Origin: Apostichopus japonicus | Taxonomy: Eukaryota; Echinodermata; Holothuroidea; Aspidochirotida; Stichopodidae | NCBI RefSeq assembly: GCF_037975245.1 | Contig: NC_092580.1 | Span: 16,070,001 to 16,134,000, forward strand | DNA length: 64,000 nucleotides | Direction: 5' to 3' | Shown: positions 12,758 to 24,500 of the stretch, piece after piece | How positions within the stretch are numbered: position 1 is the stretch's first letter | How the letters are laid out: every line of letters begins with the position of its first letter | Program-made: the position numbers and the translations under genes | Notes under the pieces: generated by a model | Told to the model about the DNA's origin: nothing | Database searches by the model: none | The model's input: the letters and a program-made list of their open reading frames with translations, nothing else

Positions 12758-15058
12758 CAGGGGCGTCAATCCGATTTGAAACGTGGGGGGACTTAATCGA
12801 TTCGAGTATTCCGGCCGTAAGTACTATCTAGGCGGAGCGCCACCATCGGTTGGCGCGCAGCGTACCAAGAAAATTTCAGATTTCAATACCTGCCAGATCG
12901 CTGGAGATGGCACTTGCCAGGCTGGATAGCAGCCATCTAGTTGCGTGATATCGGGTGAAAATTACAAATTCGTCACTCAGGAAATCTGCAATAAAGTTCA
13001 TGCGACCTTCATTTTTGGGGGATTATGTCTTTTATTAGTGATTCCAATTGACATGAACATTAGAACCCAGTGCAAGTTGACAAATGATGCGGCGAACTGG
13101 AACCCCAGCCCCAATATGCCCTATGTTTTAGGATAGAATACCCCTCAATTGTTTGAACCCATGACAACTAACAATCTGTGAATAAATTTTATCGTCATAC
13201 TTAGAATAGGTCCCATGTGAGTGGTGGCTAAAGTGATGAAGGCATCCATATAAATCAGTGGTTGTTCGTTGGAGTCCTCACGCAAGTTACCTCGGTTGCT
13301 AGGTGGATCTGCATCTGGTAATCGGGTGAATTCTGGTCGGAGCGTACTATGTAACCACCGTGTACCCAGGAACGTAGCTAAGGCCTGATGATTGAGGGGG
13401 GGGGGGTGTAGTGGCTGAAAATCCAACTGGATGGGTTTAATCCAGATAATTCCGACTGCTGCTTTGTACCCCCCCCTCGTGTTACTCGTCAACTATACGG
13501 TCAGTGTCAGTCAGACACCCAATCTTTCGCGACTGCACTTTTGTTCCGAACTTTTTTTCGATACATTTGTACCCACTGGCACACATTTCACAAATTTATT
13601 AGCCCCCCCACCCCAACCAAATATTTTTGTGAAATTTCAGGCAAAATGCTGATAAATTTTCGGGCACCTACTGAAAGAAAGATAATTTGCAATGTGTTTT
13701 TCAGTAGTTAAACTTATATTATTATTACCATTAATATTGTAACGACTTTCAAATAATTCTAACCAATATGGAAGGGTAATAAGACGGAACTGATTGTATG
13801 CTATTTGCATGCGATGTAAAAACCGATGCATGTCTATATGATATGCATTAAGATGTGGTTTGGGTTATATTTTTCGGGCAAGTCGTTACAACCCCCCCAA
13901 AATCAAATTGGCTCATACGCCTATTACGGTAGTTCTATTAGGCATGTTTTAATTGGAGTATTCAAAATCATACAAAGTTTTGTACGGTGGAGTATTAGAA
14001 TCGCGAGATACAATTTCTCAAAGTGGCAAGGAAAACGTGGTAAATATGACAGATTAAAGGTAAATTTTGACCGACATTTTTCAAATTTTAGGTCATGCAC
14101 AATCACAGGAATAAATGAATATGCCTAGATAAACTAGAGTGCGACAGTTGGAAATTCCGGCTGTCACAGTCCAATTTTCCAACTATCGTCAGTTTGACCA
14201 AGTTTGGGGTGAGACACTCACACACCCCCTCTAGCGACGTTCCTCCGTGTACCCAGTGTTCTCAATGTGGAGTAAACTCCGGTATCACTCAACAAAAAGG
14301 TAACATGGGATGCGCTGCCACGGAATATGCTCCCTATTTCATTTCCCCAATATTAGGGAACGGGCACCGTCTTTGAAACACCATCTACAACTAAACAACC
14401 ACTATGTACAAGCTTTGCCTCTAGCTATGAAGTGCTGTCTCTTATGATAATGACGGAGCGCACTAGTTTTCAACTGGAATCGCCCGAAGATGCGGCGTCT
14501 GTAATCCGAGGAACCAACGAACTTAACTCCTCACTCCTCAGGCTTCAACTGGGCTAGACGTTCGTGGTGAATATAACACACCATCACATGGTTCAGCCTC
14601 TGTTGAGTCATGGTGCTCCGTAGCCATGTCTTCAAACGCCTCAAAGCACTAAACGATCTCATGGCTTCCGTCGAACTGGCGGAGGAGACAAGGAGCAACC
14701 ACAAGAGAGCTTCGAATTCGCCAAACATAGCCCATACCGCTGGATTCATCAACTTGAATATTTGTCTATACCCTTCAACTGACAGCAACTGGAACTGGCC
14801 TCAAAAGAAAGGCAGACTAAGCTTAAGATTGTCGGAGAGCTCAGGGTACCAACTCACAACATCTGGGTGGAATTCTCCATTCAGCAACATTGAGTGATAT
14901 TCGATGATATGAATCCTGAGATGTGAAAGTCCTAACCAAATAGAGACGCGACATTACTCTTTTTCCAAATGTGTGGGGGGACATTTGATATTGTTTCCCC
15001 CAACCATCGAAATGTGGGGGGGACGTGTCCCCCGTCCCCCCCTGGATTGACGCCCATG
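12758..15058 (-). mobile_element. hAT transposon relic with transposase 3' end
   Basis: The ends are CAGGGGCGTCAATCC and the complement of CATGGGCGTCAATCC. The flanks GTTACAAC (12750-12757) and CTTACAAC (15059-15066) match at 7 of 8 bases. At 2.3 kb it is the largest hAT-like unit here and the only one with recognisable transposase sequence (see 14528-14788). The dyad module is at 12822-12867 near the left end. This relic links the family of short elements to hAT at protein level. It is interrupted by poly-G-bearing insertions around 13370-13920. Confidence 0.8.
14528..14788 (-). pseudogene. hAT transposase C-terminal dimerisation domain, fragment
   Basis: The minus-strand frame encodes 'SASSTEAMRSFSALRRLK' followed by 'TWLRSTM', 'QQRLNHVMVCYIH' and an acidic end at a stop codon. 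That is the conserved hAT C-terminal dimerisation motif, usually A-E-R-S-F-S-x-L-R-R-x-K...RLN. The usual Glu-Arg before SFS is altered to Glu-Ala-Met-Arg. Upstream sequence lacks an intact DDE core or zinc finger, so this is a broken copy. The frame reaches its natural end just inside the transposon's terminus. Confidence 0.8.
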
Positions 15059-15066
15059 CTTACAAC

Positions 15067-15938
15067 ACTATAATTTGTTATGCCATACATTACTCACATG
15101 GCTTTGCCTATGGTAGTGTGGGGTCTGGCAGACAACCAAGGCTTTAATGAGAATGAAGCACTCCTGGAGGTCCCAACACTGGATGCTGAAGAGGACCTTA
15201 CAACACCTGATGAATTGGACAAATTTGGCAGCTCAGATGCGGCGCCACCGATCTCCCCTCCCCAGGCAGAACGTGGCCCTCTCCTGCCATGTAATGGACT
15301 GTAAAACGAATAGAAGACCAAACATGGTACACGAGTCGTGGGCGTTACATGGTAAATGAGGCATGGGCATTACATGGTAAATGAGGCATGGGCATTACAT
15401 GGTGAACAAGGTATGGGCATAACATAATAAAAAGTCCTATGCAGGAGGAACTTGAAAATTGTGAAGAGACTTCTTTTGAGTCAGAGGACCAACCTGTCTC
15501 TTCAAGAGTAGCGACACACATATTACATAACAAGGTAATGTTCCCTGTGTTCTCCGTACAGAATCATTTTAAGGAGTAAGATCGTATACTATCAAGATGT
15601 GTTCCCTATTAAGCTGTCGTGCAAAGCAAATAAAGAAGCCATCTCGCTTTTACATAATGTGGCTAAAGTGAACACTGTCTTGTGCCATTTTTAAACAATA
15701 CACATTAACATTAACTTATAAGGTCACACATTAACGAAATGTTTTCCCTTGAACTGCATTGCTAAACATATAAAACAGCCATGAGAATCATTTGGTGCTC
15801 CTGTTGAGACACTCTGAATGATCATAACTGTCTCATATTTCATCCTACTTTTTGTTCATTTTCGAGAGAAACTCCATCCATCTTTCTCAGCATATGCCAT
15901 TATGTTATTGCATAGGGTGCATGCTCAGACGAGGGTCT
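15067..15938. other. Gene-downstream interval with a 25-bp minisatellite
   Basis: It lies downstream of the C3orf20-like stop codon on the minus strand, so its upper part is probably that gene's 3' UTR. At about 15334-15428 a 25-bp unit ('catgggcattacatgg') repeats four times. A plus-strand frame at 15080-15304 has an acidic, Pro/Ser-rich composition, but I recognise no family and no splice support; I would not call it a gene. Confidence 0.4.
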
Positions 15939-18560
15939 TTAATACCTGAATCTGAAATCTTTAGGCAAGAATTTCCTTCCCCTAGCGTCATGCTTGCATC
16001 GTTCCAGTTGCTTCTGGAAGTCCTTTCTGGCATTTCCGTATCCGTTGAAGATGTGGTCGCAGAACAAAAGTTTGGTCGCCCCATAGATCTACAAATACAG
16101 AGTACATGCAATATTTTGAAGATACATTTCATTCATTCATTCTTCTTTTTAAAGAAACTTCATCTTCAGTCTTCATGTATTTACTTGCACACTCTTTTCT
16201 AAAATCTCATAAATTCTAATAAGCAGGTTATTTGAGAAAATTTTGTACCGATGCCAAGAATTGAAAATATGTAAAACATGTATTTCAAAAAGATTCCCTA
16301 ACCCTCCCCTCCCCCTCTGCAAGGAAGTGAATCATCATAAGACAGATTGAAGGATAAAATCAATCATAGGACCTTAAGGAACTCACCAGGAACATGCCAG
16401 GTACAGCATTATGTCTGAGGTATAACTCAGGATGAGTGTTACCTGTCCCTTCCATGGCAGTCACAACGTCATACAGTAAAATACGATACGAGTCAAAGCG
16501 GCTCTGCAGAAAAGTCAAACAAAATTGTCTGGTCAGGAAGGATTTCTAGTGATAGTAGCCCTGAGAAATGAATAATGCAGCCTACCATCTACATTGCCTT
16601 TAAACCTTGAAATATCTCAGATTCTGTAGCATTATGATTTGACATTAAGTAGTGTAGCTTGACATTCACCAGTTGTATCAGAAAAAAATCTGGGTGGGGG
16701 TCTGGGAGGGGGAAGGGATTGAAGGTAGTGTGCTAGTTACTTAAATATATTGCATGCATTGCAAATTACTGCTGAGTAAACCTACAGTCACAGCGTCTAT
16801 TCTTATCAATATTTGTCAACCTCTTTAGAAAGTAAGTAATGCTCAAGGTATTTTTAAACTCAGGCTAGAAGCTACAGAGTGAGTAAAATACTTTACAATT
16901 ACATTTTGTATCATTGCGAGACTGCATTTTATACCACAACCGAGTGACTATGTGAGGGGGCTATCTATGTTGACTCTGGCATAATGTTTTACATTAGTAC
17001 ACTCAGAATACTACAGATGTCAGTGTACATAGCAACATCTCTCTCAAACCGTTATTTATACCAAAACTTAGCTTCATCTCACAAAAGCTTATGTGCAAAC
17101 TTACACACGTATGTACACAACACATGAAATCCACAACCTTTACTGACATTGTGATGCATAGGATATTATCTGTGGCTTTGAAGCCCCAAAAATACCCATT
17201 TAGCAAGCCAAACCTATATGTGTGTGTTACCTATTGACATGGTTGAATATATGTTCTGCTAAATAGGACAGTTTGATCTAAAGTTCATTGAACATTCTAC
17301 TTGTGAAAAGTATGTATAGGCATACTTCAGTTATTACAATCTATGTCCATGTTATTTATGTTAGTTTACAAGAGAAAAAAACTCTTTTTTATTTTTTAAA
17401 TTAAATTTGTTAAAACTCAAACAGATGTCTACGCAAGGTATTCACTCTGTCCTAACCTGATAACAGAGTCTGGTTCTGTTCCGGTTCTGTCTTTCGTACA
17501 GTCGTAACAGCATGTCAGTGCAGGGCATCGCATTCCTGAATAGAGACGACACCACACACAGAACAACCAGCTGATTCCTCGGAATATCCCGTAAGAATTT
17601 ATCCAGCTCCACGTCGGTCACCTGTGGTATCCTGTGGCGACTGCACTTACACGATATGATGGTCTCTCCCAACATTTCTTCCCGTAATGCACTGGTATTA
17701 TATTGTTGAAAGGAAATGAAAAATGAACTTTCTTGCACCTATTATTAAAAGTCTATATTTTGTGATTATTTTAGTTTTAGTTATGTCTTTGAACTGTACA
17801 ATGTGTTGCCAACACTGGTTCATCCACCAAACATGTACTGTACATGGCAAATGCAAATGCTTAACTCAGGATAATATCCAAGGACTGTTGCATTATTCAA
17901 ACTCGCAGCAAAACACATTTTTTCCCCTCATTTCTCTCAGGATTTTATTTCCAGTAAATAAGCATATTAAATTTGTTGTTGGATTGTTGGTCAATACATG
18001 AACTTAGAATACTTTACCATTTGATCGATCTGTGTATTTTGCGGGATAAAGTCATACTATATCAATCTCTTTTACTAAGGATTTTAGCGCAGAAATTATT
18101 TTTGCTGGTACGGCACATCCAAAAGTTATGACTAAATGCCCAAATGTGACACAAATCCAGCGATGTATAACACATTTCTTTAATACATAGAACCTTTAGT
18201 ATTTTGCAAACAAAAATGCAAATGACTGCCAATTTACCTAATTAATATCCAGCAGCACAAACTAACATGCTCGATTAAGCAATGGAATTTGCAGTTAAAC
18301 AATTTACATTCAGTTCTTCAATTTATATGGAAATGTAATACATACCAAAACTTGGTTGAATGGTAAACAGTACTTGAAAGTACATATATGAAAGAACAGT
18401 AAAATTGCTTAATTAACAGTAAAACTAATTAAGAGGATACACTGGACAACCAGTCAAGATAGATGACTTTCTGCTCTTATCTCCACTTGCTTCAGTTTCT
18501 TGAGTTCTAGCAGTAGATGGTGCTTTTCTGGACATATTGCTGACAGCACTTCTGGTCAGT
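15939..18560 (-). CDS. C3orf20-like gene, C-terminal conserved region (exons 10-13)
   Basis: Joined exons encode 'GCPVALREEMLGETI', then 'CKCSRHRIPQVTDVELDKF', 'VVLCVVSS', 'YERQNRNRTRLC', 'RHNAVPGMFLIYG', and finally 'HIFNGYGNARKDFQKQ' before the stop. Low substitution-like drift, Cys-Lys-Cys and aromatic motifs suggest a compact folded domain of about 165 residues. I recognise it only as the region downstream of the FAM194 domain in C3orf20-type proteins, and assign no activity. Confidence 0.7.
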
Positions 18561-21500
18561 CTGGTGAAGAGGGGAAAAATCACATATACGAAACATACTA
18601 GACAAAAATCTACTTGCAATATCATTTTTACTAAAAAAAAAAAAGGTAAAATATTAATCTAAACAAAATAAATATGGTTCAGGTTAAGGTTACAAGAAAT
18701 ATACTTTGTCTCCGACCAATTTTCATATCTCGAACTAAATTTTGTCTTCACTGAAGAGAGAACTGAAACAGTTGAGATGTAGCTTAAAGCTGCTGTTGTG
18801 TTGACTTTTCTACAGTTCATTGGCACAATATTTTTCCATTTAAGCAAAGACAGTGTACCTGAAAATATACTACAGTTACCAAACGGGATGTATAGATTTG
18901 GACATAACTTTGGCTTGCAATCGAAAGAAAAGAAACATTTAATCTGTGGGACACAATTTTTTTTTTCTGTGTTGGATTAAATGTGTATAAACATGCTAAT
19001 TAGCAAGAACCAAAATTATTGTAACAAGTACCACATAAATCTAGCTAGTTCCATTGAGAGGTATCTGACCACTGTGTGAAACTACATAGCTTGTTCACAG
19101 TGATATCAAGTTGTAACCTTATCACAAAATTGCAGATTTAATTAATACACCCCCCCCCCCCAATACACTAACAAGAGCATCAATGATGCAGTATCTCAAT
19201 ACTGGAAGTTTTAATTTTGATTCCTAATTTCAAATCTTTGCTCTGTCTCTACAATTATCAATATCAATCATGGTACAACAAATATATAACTTGCATTTTT
19301 GCTACTTTGCCACGAATAGTCTCTGCAGGTTACACTTTATCCTGCTAGTCTTGCCTTTAGCGCTCATTGCCTGTTAGTCGAAAGAACGACGTTGCAAGGT
19401 TTAGTAACGTCATAGAATATTTAAGAACTTGTTTTTTATTTGGTATCCTTCATCTTAGGTCAGTCTCTGTTGGACTTTTTGGTCATATAGTTTGACGTCA
19501 ATGACAACGGCCAAATTAGAAGAGGCGAACATCTCGACCATATTCTTAATGCCTGCCTTGAGAGCTAGGCCTATTGACCTACTGTATGTTACTGTAGACT
19601 GTAGTGGTGACTACCATCAAAACTGTGTCCACTTCTAGATATCAAAACAACCCACGTTTTTCCATCTCAATTTTTCGGACATGAAGATTTCATGGATTTA
19701 TGACTTGGAAAAAATAATGTAAAAGAAGATTACAAGTTTTTATATGCAAGTGATGGGTGGCCTCCCAAGGGCGGCGGAACCGGGGGGGGCACAGGGGGCA
19801 CGTGCCCCCCCACTTTTCCTCAGGTTAAAAATTGTGCCCTTTTTCTACATAAAAATTGAGGTGTCTCAAGTTAGCAAGAGGCCAGGGAACCAGAATGAAC
19901 ACTCGAGAAGGGCCGTTTCCGGCCATCTGAGGGGTTTGTAAAACCAAAAATTTTCTTGTACGCTCCGCGCCAACCGATGGTGGCGCTACGCTCAGATAGT
20001 CGTGTATACAACTTTGCAAATCCTGGCTACGCCCCTGACTTTTAATGAATTTCTGTGGGTCAAACTCAAAGCTATTTCGAATGGAAAAAATTTGTTAAGA
20101 TATTAACAAGAAATAAACTCTAATTGAGAAGATTCCTACTGTACATTAGCAACTAGCATGATTTCACCTCATTTTGTCTCAAAAGAAAACTTGTTCCTTG
20201 TTTCCCAATTTGCACATTGGATATTGCAGTGCTAGTATGCATTTTTCTTTGTGGGGGGGGGGGCGTTGATGGAGTGATGTGTATACGCAAATAAGATAAT
20301 ACAATAAGAGTTATAAAGGGTACTAAATATCAGGCTGCATCAGTCCAATCGAAATTCTGAAAAGTGCCCTTTAATGTCGGTGCCCCCCCAGATTAAAAGT
20401 GCTTCCGCCGCCCTTGTGGCCTCCTCTTCCCCTAATAGCCACCTCAGTTCCTCTCCATTTTGTTATTTTAATTCTTTGTACATTTGATGTCAAACATTAC
20501 AGGTTCAAAAGAAAGCTAAACATACTTCTTATAACCTTATACATCTTATATCCTTATAAATAAAACATAACCTTATACAATTTTTATCAAAGTTGTGATG
20601 CTATGGCCGGCTCCTCTTTTATACGTACCCATCAAACAAACTTACCCTGGTCCTTCCTAGGAAAAGCTGTCTGAACACCAGTACAATGCTAATGTGGCTA
20701 TCACTGAAAGCCTAATAGGCCTAGGGGCCTAGGCCTATATATTAAATGCACTAGGCTAGGCCTACAGTAAGTAGCCTTCAGAAATACAAGAATGTGTATA
20801 CGTAATTATACAAAATACATGAAGAGCAATCAAACAAACTTATCATGCCCCTTGCTCTGAAAAGCTACCTGAACACCAGTACTATCCTTAAATGGATGTT
20901 ACAAAAACAAAGGCCTAGGCCTAATATACATTAAATGCACTACGTAGAATTCAGCAGTACAGAATGTAATTAGCATGCAATACACTAACACCTCGCGTAC
21001 CTAACTACAGAACAGAAATTGTTCGCGAGGGTAGCCATTTTCGTATATCTAACATGTAGCTGTTATGAGTCATAGCCAATCTGCTACAAAACAGACTTGG
21101 AGGCGGGGCTTAATCATCAAAAACGGACCTTTTTACTAAAAGTAGGGGCGGCAGCTCAGTGTTGTTTTAAGAAAGAAAAATCATTTAAACATCAAATAAA
21201 GCAAATAAAAGCCATTAAATGTCATATACAGGTAGTAAAATTCTTATTAATACCTACCTGTAAACAACAAATGAAAGTTTAAAATTTTAATAAAATATAT
21301 AATACGTAGGACCCTATCTTAGACGATACCACTGTTGAAAGACAGTTCTATTCTATTCTCTTTCATAAAACATAAGTTTTGGAGCGTGTGCAAAACAGGT
21401 CCGCAAATGTGTGTTTTCAGTCCAAATTGGCCCGATTTGGACATAAATTGGTGAAAAAGTCACAGAATGAGATACAATTCTGGAATAAAAAATAGTAACT

Positions 21501-24500
21501 TTTGTTGGTCTATATGATATATTCTTGCTCTGGAAATTCCAGAGAAAAAGAACTTTGTTTGAAGACGCTGAAAAATTTTTAAGAGAAGAGAAAGTCCCAC
21601 TTACTGTTACAATATCTCTATACATGTAATGTATTGAGATAAAAAATGATAATCGAACAAGCGATTGGGAAGGGTATTGACTGGAAAGGGGTAAAGTGTT
21701 GTGAGGGGTGGGGAAGAGGAGGCAGGTAGGGAGGGGGACATCATACCTGCTAGCTCTTGATATTGTCCTTGATGTACTATACTTCTTCCTGCCTTCTCCT
21801 TCCACTTCAATTCTGACTCTACCCAGATGAGCGATTGACTCCCCATCCTCATCTTCGTCAGCAAGGACTCCGGGGGGTGCTGACTTACAGTTGAGGGACC
21901 TCTGTAGGGCTTTGGCTAACACCGAGGGAGATCTTTGGTGAGCTTTAATACCTCCCACATCCACATGACCCTTGGCGTCTTCTGACTCTGTGGTTCTGTG
22001 GGGAGGCAGAGATCCGGGGGTGGACTTTGCTGACATGGTAGGACGCCTTCGTTTGGGTGGGGCAGAAGGCATTCTCTGCAGAAAGGGTGATGTGATGCCT
22101 AAAGTAAGCCTGTAGTGCTCCAACCATTCCTCAAGGGTATTCCTGTAGAGAGAAGAGGATACAACAGCATCAGAGAAAACATCATTAAGAAATATCGGTC
22201 AAATACACTTGACAATGTTTTCCTTTTCTTATGTTGTTAAGCATTCATAATATCTCTATTTTGTAAGTAAATACTCAACATGTTGTTACTGGTACCCTTG
22301 ACAATGAGGAGTCAATTATGGTATCCTGCTAATTACTTACTGACAATTAGAAAGCAAATCCATAAATCAGTTGATGGGGTTAGGGTGCACAATGCAGTAT
22401 GTGCATATAGGGAACAAGGACCTGGGAACAAGGCACAGCATGGTTCAGCAATTGGGAAACAATAAAGGACTTTAATATCAAATATCCCAAAGTTAGCACC
22501 GAAGGTCTTGATAAACAAAATGAATGGGTAACATTTCTTCATTCCTTACACATAGGCACAGACAACATTGGTCATAGACAATTGAGTTGATATAAAGTAA
22601 GTTAGCACAAAGAGAGTTGAACTGCATAGTAATGAATTGGAGCTGATCTAGATGTACAAATTAAATTCAAATTCTGTTCAAGGACTAACATGCCAACCGT
22701 TTCACTCACTTTGCTTTTCTCATGTGTTTGTTGAGTTCCCTTTCAGCCTGAATACCATAGCTACCTGGCTCGGATATCTCTAACTTCTTCAGAAGCTCCG
22801 CCAACGGGTTCACCTCTGGTTCTTCTTCCGTAATAATTTTATACTTGCTCTGGCTCTTCTTCAAATTTTTCTTGTCCTTCCTTTTAGGAGGAGGTGGCGG
22901 TGGTCGGATGCTCTCCTTTGCAGCGTTCGATGTGAATTCAGTCTCCGTTGCGATGTATCCCTGGCAACGAATTATAAGTAGAGAACTGTTACTAACAATT
23001 TAAACAGTAGCATCCTTATAAATCTCACCGGCAGTTGCCTTAGCAACCATGAAAGCAGTGAAATATTATTACCAATATAAGATAGCATAAAGAGACCCCA
23101 TTACTAAGGCTACAAAATCAAAGTGATGTCATTGAATAGAACTTTTCTTTAACCCATGTTACCTTAATGTATTGTTTGAATTCAAGTTTCTAACTAATGT
23201 TTATTTTAATATCTTGGACAATAGTTTGACATGAAAAAGATAGGCATCAAACTATAGCAGTATTTTTCAGCAACATACCAACTTATGGTACACCAAAGCT
23301 TTTGGAATGTTCTTTTCTAACTTCAGTAAGAGAAAAGATAAAAAATAACAAAAGCCACTAATTAATCGTACTTCAGCTGTTCCAAATGTTCTTCTATTGA
23401 TTTAAATTTTCCTACTCACCAATTGCTCCTGAGTTTGAGGTTCTTCCGCGAGCATGTTTTGTCCGACCTGGATACGAGCGGTCTCCTTCTGGCAGGATAC
23501 CGTGACGGTCATCTGGTTGAGATTGAGAACCCTCAGAGACAAGGAATCATTCAATACGATATTGACAGGCAGCTGGAGTTTGCAGTGTGGTAACGGCCAA
23601 GATGACTTTGATGTCATCTTACCGTCCTGGTCTAGCACCATACACCCCTTATCAGTTGTGCAGAAGCTATCAATATTGACCCAAAACAAAAGAGTTGTAA
23701 AACCAGGAGAAAAAGATAAAATGATGGGTGGGAAAGAGGGGGGGGGGGGGAAGGGGCAGTTATCTGCAAGGCACACAGAACCCTAAAATGGATAGTCAAG
23801 GCAATCATATGATAACTGAGATCTATAGTGTAGTGAGCAAAATGTCAACTCTTTATATAGACATTCAAATATTAATGTAAGTTTTGAATAACATTTGAAG
23901 TGTGTGTGTATGTGTGTTTTAGACAATAAAAATCACTTGTTTAGTCTAATTGTCAGTATCTTAGAGAGAAAAGAGATAGCATCTCTGAACATTGGGAATT
24001 TCTTCTGTCTTGTGTTACTGTTTGCATTAAACTAAGTGTATGATACTGAATGGGTCACACAGCATGGAAGGTTTAATGCACTTAATTGGATATAACCAGC
24101 CGTGAATACAAGGCAGTGGCGGATCCAGGATTTCGCCGAAGGGGGGGCCCAGATGGGAAATGCCTAATCGTCGTCCTGGGGGAGGGGTCTAAGGGGAGTG
24201 GGTGCCCCCTCCCCTTTGGGAAAATTTCACAAAATATGGAGGTCCTCGGTGCAATCTGGTGCTACTTTTCGTGAAAGTTTGGAGTAAAATTTATTTCCAA
24301 TAAATCATGTATTCATGGTTTGCCGGGCATATATTTGCAATTTCGAGCAATGAGCTGGGATTTACGTCTTTGGGGAGTAGGTGGTGATGAAAACTACTTT
24401 TTACCAGGCTACTCCAGGCCATTTCATCTTGGATGCCCCCTTCCAGATGGAGACTATTGATGCAGTCAGAGTGCCCCTCTCACCTTCACTTTATCAGAAT

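Noticed and set aside
14610-14897. 95-codon plus-strand frame
   Set aside because: It is antisense to the hAT transposase C-terminal fragment.
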